A stretch of 64,000 nucleotides of DNA, from contig CALJIC010000130.1 in the NCBI GenBank assembly GCA_937974195.1, positions 1 to 64,000 on the forward strand, read 5' to 3'. Positions 7,641 through 15,138 of the stretch are shown in pieces. Under the pieces are notes generated by a model. The model was not told the DNA's origin. It searched no databases and saw nothing but the letters and a program-made list of their open reading frames with translations. The first letter of the stretch is position 1, and the number at the start of each line of letters is the position of its first letter. Origin of the DNA: an uncultured Roseiflexaceae bacterium (GTDB taxonomy: Bacteria > Chloroflexota > Chloroflexia > Chloroflexales > Roseiflexaceae). The position numbers and the translations under genes are program-made.

Positions 7641-7987
7641 GGCAGTACCTCAGTGTTGCTGCAGCGGAGTGTGACGCAGGCGTGTCACCTGAGACTACGC
7701 AGCTCGCGAGCCGAGGTTCCAGCGCTCCAGATCGAAGCCTGATCCGGCGAATCCAGCAATCCGAAGCCCGAAATCCAGGCGCCGGCTAACCCGCCCGTGC
7801 AGCCGACGCCGCGACGCATCGAGAAGGTTGTGCGGATGTCTGGCATCTCGATGCGCTCGCGCGTCGTTCCGTTCTAGAACACGGCACACATATGTGCTAT
7901 ACTGGCGATCGATCTCCCCACAAACACCACACCCCGTGGCTGCTGAACGCTCGACGCGTGCCGTGTGCAGAGAAGGAGGCGATCGCC
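7641..7987. other. Intergenic stretch with palindromes and extended -10 promoter for the DinB gene
   Basis: No gene is supported here. Around 7740-7790 there are phased copies of an AATCC/GAAGCC/GAAATCC pattern that reads as low-complexity dispersed repeat. At 7871-7880 GTTCTAGAAC is a perfect 10-bp palindrome, and 7887-7896 CACATATGTG is another. The second overlaps TGCTATACT, an extended -10 (TATACT at 7898-7903), about 85 bases before the DinB-family start. The two palindromes may be an operator. Confidence 0.45.
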
Positions 7988-8521
7988 ATGCCGCACCCCC
8001 TCGTTCACCAGCTCCGCTTCACCCGCAGTGAGTTCTCCCGCGCTTTCAGAGGCGTCACAGACGATGATGCACGCAGGCGCCTGGAGCCGATGAACTCCAT
8101 CAGCTGGATCATCGGCCACCTGGCCTGGCAAGAGCAGGCCTACTTCCTCGGCTATGGCCAAGGTCAGCGGCTCTTCCCGCACATCCACCGCGAGTTCGCC
8201 AATGGCGCGCCGGCAAGCACCCCGGCGCTCCAGGATATGCAGAGCGCCTGGCTGGCCATCACACAGGCCGCTGATCCCTGGCTTGACACCCTCACGCCTG
8301 CCACCCTTCAACAGAACGTGGTGAGCCAGGGCAAACCGATCGCCTACACCTACGGCAACCTGCTGCAGCGGGTCATCTATCACTACTGGTATCACACCGG
8401 CGAAATCATGGCCATCCGGCAGCTCTTAGGACACAGCCGGCTGCCACAGTTCGTCGGCGCGCTCGATAGCAAGGCGCCCTATCGACCCGAGCAGCCGCTC
8501 ACGGCAGATGATGCGCCGTAG
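7988..8521 (+). CDS. DinB-family protein
   Basis: This 177-residue protein has the DinB/YfiT four-helix fold. Members are metal-binding proteins, some acting as thiol S-transferases, others of unknown role in stress response. The metal-ligand histidines are visible: 'ISWIIGHLAWQE' in helix 2 and 'VIYHYWYHTGEIMAIRQ' in helix 4, with the third and fourth helices flanking. The ATG at 7988 has a strong AAGGAGG (7973-7979) eight bases upstream, which decides the start. The gene stands alone, with its own promoter candidate at 7895-7903. Its base composition is visibly lower in G+C than the holA or PIG-L genes. Confidence 0.85.
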   Translation: MPHPLVHQLRFTRSEFSRAFRGVTDDDARRRLEPMNSISWIIGHLAWQEQAYFLGYGQGQRLFPHIHREFANGAPASTPALQDMQSAWLAITQAADPWLDTLTPATLQQNVVSQGKPIAYTYGNLLQRVIYHYWYHTGEIMAIRQLLGHSRLPQFVGALDSKAPYRPEQPLTADDAP

Positions 8522-8692
8522 CTGCAGCGAACCGCTCATCAGTGCGCCAAGCGCCCCAACACTGCGCTCTCATCCGGCTGAAGCGCGGCGTTCCTGAGCT
8601 GAGCTTGACCGTCCGGGCGCTTCAACGCTGCCTGACACGAGGGCGATGCGCTACTTGGCGCCAACAAGATTCACACGATACAGGGACAGACA

Positions 8693-9199
8693 ATGCAACT
8701 AACACTTCTCGCGGCAGTCGAGGATATTATTGCGCACGACTACTCGCTACCGACACGCTATTCGCTTCGAGCAGTACACCAGACGGATGAGCCCGCACTA
8801 GCCGAGCTGTATTATCACGTCTACGCACCCGAAATCATCCAATCGCGTGATGAAGCTCGACACGAACTACGGCTCACGTTTGAGGGCGCGTACGGCCAAC
8901 TTCTTCCCGAACTATCCCCTGTAGCTCTATGGAATGACGCGCTCGTAGGAAGCGTTCTGACTGTCGCGCAGGCGCCGTGGGCAGATACGCCGCAAGGGCT
9001 ATTTATTATCGAAGTGATGACCCACGCTGACCATCGCCGGCGGGGAATAGCGCGGGCGAGCCTTGTATGGGCCGCAAAACGCGCATCTCTCTCCGGACAC
9101 AAGACCATTGGGCTACGCGTCGAATCAGAGAACACAGCTGCGGTGAACTTGTACTCTTCGCTGGGCTTTCAGATCTGGGCGCAGGCGAGTGGCGGCTGA
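8693..9199 (+). CDS. GNAT-family N-acetyltransferase
   Basis: This 168-residue acetyl-CoA-dependent N-acetyltransferase has motif A as 'IIEVMTHADHRRRGIARASL' (the R-x-x-G-I/V-A CoA-pyrophosphate loop). Motif B follows as 'LRVESENTAAVNLYSSLGF', the usual Asn-x-x-Ala-x-x-x-Tyr end of the fold. The acceptor is unknown. The ATG at 8693 opens a normal-length domain with about 25 residues before the first strand; the ribosome site is weak. The G+C content is clearly lower than in surrounding genes (many ATT, TAT and CTA codons), a sign of lateral transfer. About 170 bases on each side carry no supported gene. Confidence 0.85.
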   Translation: MQLTLLAAVEDIIAHDYSLPTRYSLRAVHQTDEPALAELYYHVYAPEIIQSRDEARHELRLTFEGAYGQLLPELSPVALWNDALVGSVLTVAQAPWADTPQGLFIIEVMTHADHRRRGIARASLVWAAKRASLSGHKTIGLRVESENTAAVNLYSSLGFQIWAQASGG

Positions 9200-9373
9200 G
9201 CTCTACTGTTGGGAGCCGATATCAGCCGCAGAGCTGTTCGCCCTCCATCAGTAAAACGAAAGCACCGGCGTCGCTACATCCGATCTGCCCGTCGTGCGGT
9301 ATATCAGTGGCGCTCCGTAAGCGCTCCTGTTGTGGCATACCTCACACGACACACACCACGGCGAGACAGTTCC

Positions 9374-9672
9374 ATGCAACCAGACACATCCACCCCGACA
9401 CCTGTCAGGCGCCAGCCCATTCCGATCCCAGAGGACATTCTGGCCTACCAGCGGCGCAAACAGCGCTTCGAGACACTGACGCCGGTGACCGGGTCGGCTG
9501 CTTCAGCCTGCTTGCGACGGTCTTCATCGCGGTGTTTCTGGGGCCACAGTGGTACTACGCGATCCCTGTCGCCATCCTCGGGCTCATCGTCACGCTGTAC
9601 CGCTACCGGACGGCGCAGCAGCTGTTCCAGCAGTGGGAGGACGAGATGCGGGATTGGCACCGCTACAGGTAA
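9374..9672 (+). pseudogene. Small membrane protein with a one-base frameshift
   Basis: From ATG 9374 the frame encodes 'MQPDTSTPTPVRRQPIPIPEDILAYQRRKQRFETLTPVTG' in two natural segments and then degrades. At the GGG run (9491-9493) the adjacent frame takes over and encodes a hydrophobic pair, 'FSLLATVFIAVFLGPQWYY' and 'AIPVAILGLIVTLYRY', followed by a charged tail ending in HRYR. Adding one G to the run (GGGG) joins both into a single protein of about 99 residues with two transmembrane helices and cytosolic ends. This is a real one-base deletion or a sequencing/assembly error in a homopolymer. The function is unknown. Confidence 0.62.
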
Positions 9673-9821
9673 GATGCGCCTCCAGATTCTCGTCGCTTGA
9701 GCCTGCGATGGCACCATGGGCTTGACGGCCGCGGCGGTTCGCGCGAGCATGGGCTGAGCGACCACGCGGCCGTCGGCGCGCCATCTGCGCCGCAGCGACA
9801 GACCTCATGAGGATCGACACT

Positions 9822-10145
9822 ATGCAGACGCTCGAAGAGTCCTTCCAGCAGGTGCTGCTCGACAGCTATCAGGAGCTTGCCACACTCGGCTACCAGGCGA
9901 AGGACGTCCTGCAGATGGTGCAGGAGATCGGCGCAGTCTACGCCGCGCGGAAGCTCGTCAAACGCGCTCGGTACAGAGAGGACTTCATGCGCCTGTGGGA
10001 GCTCGGGCGCCTCGAGCTCTCGGTCGAGGCGCTCGTGCTCAGGCCCGAGTACCGCACGCTCTTCAACAGCGACGAGCGCAAGCACGCCCGCCAGCGCCTC
10101 GCCGACATGGGCTACCGGGCGCCGTGGGACTACGAGTTCGCCTAG
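9822..10145 (+). CDS. Small conserved alpha-helical protein, function unknown
   Basis: This 107-residue all-helical protein starts 'MQTLEESFQQVLLDSYQEL' and carries the pattern 'FMRLWELGRLELSVEALVLRPEYRTLF' followed by 'ARQRLADMGYRA'. I recognise this F-x-x-L-W-E-x-x-R-L-x-L-S-x-E pattern as a short domain that often stands alone or is appended to other bacterial proteins, but know no proven role. ATG 9822 is preferred because AGGA lies about nine bases upstream; an in-frame ATG at 9807 would add five residues. It ends seven bases from the convergent oxidoreductase stop. There is no visible operon partner. Confidence 0.7.
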   Translation: MQTLEESFQQVLLDSYQELATLGYQAKDVLQMVQEIGAVYAARKLVKRARYREDFMRLWELGRLELSVEALVLRPEYRTLFNSDERKHARQRLADMGYRAPWDYEFA

Positions 10146-10152
10146 CCCGCAC

Positions 10153-11241
10153 TTATGCGCGCTGGAGCTCGTCGAGCCGCACCAGCTGGCCGGTGGCGGC
10201 TGAGCGGGTGGCCGCCTCGACGATCGCGGTGAGGTCCAGGCCCAGCGCGATGTTCTCGGTCGCGCGCGTGCCGCGCTGGATGTGCGACACCCACTGCTCG
10301 AAGGCCGACGGCAGCGCAGCCGGCAGGTCCCGCACCAGCCACTGATTCTCGGCGCCCGCCACCTTGTCGCTCCGAATGCGCAGCTTGCGATCCGGGCCGG
10401 CCCCTCGCCCGCCGTCCTCCCGCGGCGCACCAGAGCGGAATCGAGCAACCATCTCGCCGATGCCGGTCTCGCTGTAGAGCACGCTGCCCTGCGTGCCGTG
10501 CACCTCGATGCTGAAGGGCGCGTACTGCGCGACGTAGGACGTCTCCGCCACCCCAATCGCGCCGCTCGGGTAGCGCAGCAGCACCGCCGCGTTGTCGTCC
10601 ACCGCCCGGCCGGTCACGTGGCCGAAGATCGCGCTCACGCCCTCGGGGCGCCCCAGGAACGCCCGCGTCAGGTACACCGGGTGGCAGAGGTCGATCAGCG
10701 CGCCGCCCTGAGCCTGCTCGGGGCTGTAGAACTGCGCGGGCAGCCAGCCATCAGGCCGCTGCTCGGTCCTCAGCGCGCCGCTGTGGCTGTCGCGCACGCG
10801 CACCAGCGTCAGCTCGCCGAGCGCCCCCTCGGCGATCAGCTGCCGGATCGCCACGGTGGCGGGGTCGGCGAGGCGGCGCATCGACACAACGAAGGCGACC
10901 CCGGCCTGCTCCACGGCGGCGACGATCGCCTCCGCCTCGCGCAGCGTCGCCGCGATCACCTTCTCGGTGAAGATATGCTTGCCGGCCCGCGCCGCAGCCA
11001 CCATCACGTCGTGATGCATGCTGGTGGGGGTGTCCACGATCACGCCGTCGATCTCCGGCTGGGCCAGCAGCTCGTCGAGGTTGGCGTAGAAGCGCACGCC
11101 GCGCCGCTCGGCCTCGGCCCGCCCGCGCTCGGGGACCTCGTCCCACACCGCGACGATCTCGGTCTCCGGGTGCTCCTCCGCCGCCCGCGCGTAGTCCTTC
11201 GCGTGGACGTGCCAGAAGCTCAGCATGGCAACACGAATCAT
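10153..11241 (-). CDS. Gfo/Idh/MocA-family oxidoreductase
   Basis: This 362-residue two-domain NAD(P)-dependent sugar oxidoreductase has an N-terminal Rossmann domain opening 'MIRVAMLSFWHVHAKDY', so the usual G-x-G-x-x-G loop is replaced by a His/Trp-rich turn, a known variant of the family. The E-K-P signature appears as 'IFTEKVIAA' (Pro replaced by Val). The C-terminal alpha/beta domain carries 'GGALIDLCHPVYL', the usual G-G-x-x-x-D-x-x-x-H segment. The start ATG has GAGGAG eight bases upstream. It overlaps by ATGA with the end of a truncated gene upstream, so it once formed an operon with it. The substrate is unknown. Confidence 0.85.
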   Translation of the reverse strand: MIRVAMLSFWHVHAKDYARAAEEHPETEIVAVWDEVPERGRAEAERRGVRFYANLDELLAQPEIDGVIVDTPTSMHHDVMVAAARAGKHIFTEKVIAATLREAEAIVAAVEQAGVAFVVSMRRLADPATVAIRQLIAEGALGELTLVRVRDSHSGALRTEQRPDGWLPAQFYSPEQAQGGALIDLCHPVYLTRAFLGRPEGVSAIFGHVTGRAVDDNAAVLLRYPSGAIGVAETSYVAQYAPFSIEVHGTQGSVLYSETGIGEMVARFRSGAPREDGGRGAGPDRKLRIRSDKVAGAENQWLVRDLPAALPSAFEQWVSHIQRGTRATENIALGLDLTAIVEAATRSAATGQLVRLDELQRA

Positions 11242-11426
11242 GGGGTTTGCTCCTCGCTGTCTGTGGCGGGCGCGTCGCGCTCTCCTTCCGTGGGGATCGC
11301 GACGGCGCGGCCCTGTGTGTGCGCGGCGAAGGCCGCCTCGATCATCTGGCGGGCCTTCCAGCCATTCGATGCAGAGGTTTGGAGTATACCCCATTCCTGC
11401 CATGCGGGCGCCCCGCCCTGCACCAC
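11238..11426 (-). pseudogene. 3' remnant of a deleted Gfo/Idh-type oxidoreductase
   Basis: The frame ending at 11238 reads '...NGWKARQMIEAAFAAHTQGRAVAIP', which matches the last helix and strand of Gfo/Idh/MocA proteins (A-x-x-I-I-E-A-x-x-x-S-A-x-x-G-x-x-V-x-L-P). Nothing upstream encodes the rest of the family. Its TGA overlaps the ATG of the intact oxidoreductase (ATGA), the arrangement of a former operon. I infer a deletion that removed roughly the first 300 codons and joined unrelated sequence at about 11385. It could also be chance similarity in a short frame. Confidence 0.5.
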
Positions 11427-11677
11427 CCGCGCCAGGGCCTGCGGCCCTGGACCCGCAAGGGAACACGTGCAGTGCCCATCAGCCCGTTGTCAGGCCCACC
11501 TCCACCGGCGGGGGAGAGTGCGAGAGGGCCGCTGCCCTCTTCCTGAAGCACGCTCTGACCGCACCGCGTACCTCCTGTCCTTGAAAACTCTGAGCAAATC
11601 TTCACTTTTTCTACACACCTCTGCGCTACACTCTTCATGTGCAGCATGATGCACTGGGAGGTTCCTGAGGTACCGCT
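11427..11677. other. Intergenic region before the VTC gene
   Basis: No gene is supported. It contains a CTGCGGCCCTGG-type G+C hairpin, a dispersed motif (GAGAGTGCGAGAGGGCCG...) like those in other gaps of this window, then an A+T-richer stretch with TTGAAA (11581), TTCACT (11601) and TACACT (11627-11632) that probably holds the promoter. GTGCA/TGCAC (11639-11643, 11650-11654) is a small inverted repeat just upstream of the ribosome site. Confidence 0.35.
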
Positions 11678-12520
11678 ATGCAGCGTCCTTCGCTTGCGAC
11701 AACCGACAAACCAGCGCCCGCCGTAGCCGGCGGCGCGCCCCAGCCACCGCAGCCCGCCGACGTTCAGAGCGTCGTGGCGCGCTTCGCGCCCGTCGGCCTC
11801 GGCCAGATGGACGCGGTGGCCCTGCAGAATCGCACCGACACGAAGTACGTGCTCAGCACCCGCCAGCTCGCAGAGACGCTGCAGGCGCTCGTGGGGGAGT
11901 ACCGCGTGCTCGAGATCGACGGCGTGCGCCTGAACCCCTACCAGACGGTGTACTTCGACACGCCGGACTTCGCGCTCTACCTGCAGCACCACGCCGGCAA
12001 GTACAACCGCTACAAGGTGCGCAGCCGCCGCTATCTCGTCACCGGCCAGTCCTTCATCGAGGTCAAGCTCAAGACCAACAAGGACCGCACGGTGAAGCGC
12101 CGCCTGCCCACCGACGGGCTGGCGACCAGCGCCACGCCCGCGCTCGCCGGCTTCGTCGCGGCTCACGCGCGCGCGTCGCTCACGGGCCTCGAGCCCAAGC
12201 TGTGGAACGAGTTCTCGCGCATCACGCTGGTGAGCACCGCCCGCCAGGAGCGCCTGACGATCGACCTCGACCTGCGCTTCCGCAACGACGACCGCAGCGT
12301 CGCGCTCCCCGGGCTCGCCATCGCCGAGGTCAAGCAGGCCGGCCTCAGCCGCCGCTCCACGTTCATCGAGCACATGCACGCCGCGGCCATCCAGCCGACC
12401 GGCTTCAGCAAGTACTGCATCGGCGTGGCGCTGCTCTACCCGCACATCAAGCACAACCGGTTCAAATCGAAGCTCAACCTGATCCATAAACTGATCGAGG
12501 ACCCCCGCAATGTCAACTGA
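11678..12520 (+). CDS. VTC-domain protein, putative polyphosphate polymerase
   Basis: This 280-residue protein is made almost entirely of a VTC domain, the tunnel fold of the CYTH/triphosphate tunnel superfamily that makes polyphosphate from ATP in eukaryotic VTC4. Visible elements are 'NRTDTKYVLS' (R-x-x-T-K-Y), 'NPYQTVYFDTPDFALYLQHHAGKYNRYKVRSRRY' in shorter segments with the basic K-x-R-x-R-x-Y strand, 'FIEVKLKTN' with the E-x-K metal/phosphate strand, and 'IAEVKQAGLSRRS' near the end. Its stop overlaps the DUF4956 start by 11 bases, and a secreted carbohydrate-binding protein follows. This trio is a recurring bacterial neighbourhood, and its product may be exported or surface polyphosphate. 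The polymerase activity is inferred from the fold. Confidence 0.87.
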   Translation: MQRPSLATTDKPAPAVAGGAPQPPQPADVQSVVARFAPVGLGQMDAVALQNRTDTKYVLSTRQLAETLQALVGEYRVLEIDGVRLNPYQTVYFDTPDFALYLQHHAGKYNRYKVRSRRYLVTGQSFIEVKLKTNKDRTVKRRLPTDGLATSATPALAGFVAAHARASLTGLEPKLWNEFSRITLVSTARQERLTIDLDLRFRNDDRSVALPGLAIAEVKQAGLSRRSTFIEHMHAAAIQPTGFSKYCIGVALLYPHIKHNRFKSKLNLIHKLIEDPRNVN

Positions 12521-13160
12521 TCTGCTCACGCTGGCCCAGGGCGCCGCGCTGAACCTGGCGGTCGCGCTGGTGATCGTGCGTGGCATCTACTACCCGCGCA
12601 CCCCGAACCGCAACCACATCTTCGCCTTCCTGGCCTTCAACACGGTGATCTACTTCGTGCTGGGCCTGCTCACCAGCGTCGAGCTGAGCGTGGGGGTCGG
12701 CTTCGGGCTGTTCGCGATCTTCTCGGTGCTGCGCTACCGCACCGAGGAGACGCCGATCCGCGAGATGACCTACCTGTTCGTGCTGATCGCCCTGCCGGTG
12801 ATGAACGCGGTGCTGATACGGACCGACAGCCTCGCGCAGCTGCTGTTCGCCAACGGCACGGTCGTGGCCGTGCTGTTCGTGCTGGAGCAGGGCTGGGGCT
12901 TCCGCTTCCAGGGGACCAGCCGCGTGATCTACGAGCGCATCGAGCTGATCCAGCCGGAGCGGCGCGAGGAGCTGCTGGCCGACCTGCGCGCGCGCACCGG
13001 GCTGCCGGTCACGCGGGTCGAGGTCGGCGAGATCAACTTCCTGCGCGACACGGCCGAGCTCACGCTGTTCTACGACCAGCCGCAGCGCGCGGCGGCCGAA
13101 CGCCGCCCTGACCAGGCGCGCGAGCTGGCCGCGCAGCCCCACCCGGCGCTCGAGCGCTGA
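12510..13160 (+). CDS. DUF4956 membrane protein
   Basis: This 216-residue protein has three to four transmembrane segments in the first 130 residues ('LNLAVALVIVRGIYY', 'IFAFLAFNTVIYFVLGLLT', 'VGFGLFAIFSVLRYRTEETPIREMTYLF', 'LLFANGTVVAVLFVLE'). A cytosolic alpha/beta tail follows ('RIELIQPERREELLADLRARTG...VEVGEINFLRDTAELTLFY'). The block 'F-x-x-L-R-Y-R-T-E-x-x-P-I-R-E-M-T-Y-L' is the DUF4956 hallmark. The gene overlaps the VTC gene and is translationally coupled to it. DUF4956 proteins nearly always accompany VTC polymerases, so a role in moving or coupling polyphosphate at the membrane is a reasonable guess, unproven. Confidence 0.88.
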   Translation: MSTDLLTLAQGAALNLAVALVIVRGIYYPRTPNRNHIFAFLAFNTVIYFVLGLLTSVELSVGVGFGLFAIFSVLRYRTEETPIREMTYLFVLIALPVMNAVLIRTDSLAQLLFANGTVVAVLFVLEQGWGFRFQGTSRVIYERIELIQPERREELLADLRARTGLPVTRVEVGEINFLRDTAELTLFYDQPQRAAAERRPDQARELAAQPHPALER

Positions 13161-13216
13161 GCGCCCGCCGCATTCACAACAGAGACAGCGACCCATTCGA
13201 TATACAGGAGCACTCA

Positions 13217-15061
13217 ATGATAAAGCGCGCCATCAGCCTGGTGCTGCTGTGCCTGCTGGCGCTCGGCGGCCTGGCCGCCTGCGCCGCGCCGGCAGCACAG
13301 GGCAGCGATAACCAACCGACCCAGGGGACGAGCCAGACGAGCGCCACCAGCAGCGCCGGCGACACCAGTGGCGTCACGGCGACGACGGTGCTGGCCGAGA
13401 AGACCCAGCCGGCCATAGCCGACACGAGCGAGACAGATTCCTCCAGCGCCGTGGAGATCACGCTCAACGGCACGACCATCGCCGCGGACGGCCCGGGCGT
13501 GACCGTCGACGGCAGCACCGCCACCATCACCGCCGCCGGGAGCTACCGCCTCAGCGGCACCCTGGACGACGGGCAGATCGTCGTGGACAGCGAGGACCAG
13601 GCGCCGGTGCAGCTGATCCTGGCGGGCGTCTCGATCACCAGCGCCACCAGCGCCCCGATCTACATCAAACAGGCGGGCTCGGCCGAGATCGTCCTGGCCG
13701 ACGGGACGGAGAACACCCTCGCCGACGCCGCCAACTACGTGTACGCCAGCGCGGACCAGGACGAGCCCAACGCCGCGCTGTTCAGCGACGATGACCTGAC
13801 GATCTTCGGCGGCGGCTCGCTGACCGTCGTGGCGAGCTACAACGACGGGATCGCCAGCAAGGACGGCCTGACGATCTTGGGCGGGACGATCACGGTCACG
13901 GCGGCGGACGACGGCATCCGCGGCAAGGACGCCCTGATCATCAGGGGCGGCGCGCTCACCGTCACCGCCGGCGGCGACGGGCTGAAGTCCGACAACGCCG
14001 ATGACGCATCCCGCGGCTACATCGCCATCGAGGGCGGCAGCTTCGACATCACCGCCGGCGGCGACGGCATGCAGGCCGAGACCGACCTGGTGGTGACGGG
14101 CGGCGAGGGCACGATCGTCGCGGGCGGGGGCAGCGGCGCGCCCGTGAGCGAGGATGTGTCGGCCAAGGGCCTGAAGGCCGCCGCCAGCATCACCGTGGAC
14201 GGCGGCAGCTTCGACATCAGCGCGGCCGACGACGGCGTCCACAGCGACGGCGACATCACCGTGAACGGCGGCGCGCTGCGCATCGCCACGGGCGACGACG
14301 GCATCCACGCCGATGCGAACGTGACCGTGAACGGCGGCAGCGTGACGGTGACCGAGTCGTACGAGGGGCTGGAGGGCGCGAGTATCACGCTGAACAGCGG
14401 CGCGATCTCGCTGGTATCGAGCGACGACGGCGTGAATGCCGCCGGCGGCGACGGCGGGGCGGGCCCTGGCTGGGGCGGCGGGCCGGGCAGAGGCGGGCCG
14501 GGCCGGGCTCCGATGGGCGGCGGGAACTACACGCTGACCATCAACGGCGGCACGCTGGTGGTGGACGCCGGGGGCGACGGCATCGACGCCAACGGCACGA
14601 TCACCATGACCGACGGGCTGGTGATCGTCCACGGGCCGACCATATCCATGAACGGCGCGCTGGACTATGACAGCGGCTTCGCGATCAGCGGCGGCACGCT
14701 GATCGCCGCCGGCAGCGCGAGGATGGCGGCCGGCCCGGACGCCAGCTCGAGCCAGAACGCTGTGCTGCTGTTCTTCAGACAGATGCAGGAGGCGGGGACG
14801 CTGGTGCGCATCGAGGACAGCGCCGGCAACGGCGTCCTGACCTTCGCACCCAGCAAGCCCTACCAGTCGCTGGCCTTCTCGTCGCCGGCGCTGGCCACCG
14901 GCGAGACCTACCGGGTGCTGCTGGGCGGCAGCGCGGCGGGGAGCGTGAGCGACGGGCTGTACAGCGACGCGAGCTACACGCCCGGCGCGGAGGAGGCCAG
15001 CTTCACGATCTCCAGCGTGGTGACTCAGATCGGCGGCGGGCGCGGGCGCTTCCGCCCCTAG
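13217..15061 (+). CDS. Secreted carbohydrate-binding domain (DUF4353-type) lipoprotein
   Basis: This 614-residue lipoprotein has a signal peptide with lipobox LAAC (Cys22), then a Ser/Thr/Ala/Gly linker, then the carbohydrate-binding DUF4353 region. The core is a series of about 20-24-residue beta units rich in G-G-x-h-x-h-x-A-x-D-D-G (for example 'ITVNGGALRIATGDDGIHAD', 'VTVNGGSVTVTESYEGLEGA'), consistent with a right-handed beta-helix or solenoid. A glycine-rich insert (GPGWGGGPGRGGPG) lies at about residues 416-432. The C-terminus is a compact beta domain. It sits directly behind the VTC/DUF4956 pair, where such proteins are normally found with a CotH kinase; no CotH is present here. It probably acts at the cell surface on polysaccharide or polyphosphate. 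Confidence 0.85.
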   Translation: MIKRAISLVLLCLLALGGLAACAAPAAQGSDNQPTQGTSQTSATSSAGDTSGVTATTVLAEKTQPAIADTSETDSSSAVEITLNGTTIAADGPGVTVDGSTATITAAGSYRLSGTLDDGQIVVDSEDQAPVQLILAGVSITSATSAPIYIKQAGSAEIVLADGTENTLADAANYVYASADQDEPNAALFSDDDLTIFGGGSLTVVASYNDGIASKDGLTILGGTITVTAADDGIRGKDALIIRGGALTVTAGGDGLKSDNADDASRGYIAIEGGSFDITAGGDGMQAETDLVVTGGEGTIVAGGGSGAPVSEDVSAKGLKAAASITVDGGSFDISAADDGVHSDGDITVNGGALRIATGDDGIHADANVTVNGGSVTVTESYEGLEGASITLNSGAISLVSSDDGVNAAGGDGGAGPGWGGGPGRGGPGRAPMGGGNYTLTINGGTLVVDAGGDGIDANGTITMTDGLVIVHGPTISMNGALDYDSGFAISGGTLIAAGSARMAAGPDASSSQNAVLLFFRQMQEAGTLVRIEDSAGNGVLTFAPSKPYQSLAFSSPALATGETYRVLLGGSAAGSVSDGLYSDASYTPGAEEASFTISSVVTQIGGGRGRFRP

Positions 15062-15096
15062 CGGCGGAAGGCCGAACGCTGCGCTCCGCTGGTGAT

Positions 15097-15127
15097 GGCG
15101 CGGTCGGGGGCACGCCCCGGCCGCGCC
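15097..15127. terminator. Bidirectional hairpin terminator between convergent genes
   Basis: GGCGCGGTCGGGG (15097-15109), loop GCACG, CCCCGGCCGCGCC (15115-15127): a 13-bp stem with one T:G wobble. It sits between the stop of the carbohydrate-binding protein gene and the converging cNMP-binding protein gene. There is a pyrimidine-rich run (TCTCTTC) on the plus side. Confidence 0.6.
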
Positions 15128-15138
15128 TCTCTTCGCGC

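Noticed and set aside
7695..7889. A 64-codon minus-strand frame containing 'LDFGLRIAGFAGSGF'
   Set aside because: The sequence arises from a low-complexity dispersed DNA pattern, with no ribosome site and no neighbours.
9209..9373. A CPSCG...CCG zinc-ribbon-like stretch in one frame before the small membrane protein
   Set aside because: It has no start, no homologous context and lies in an intergenic stretch. The Cys pattern is short enough to be chance.
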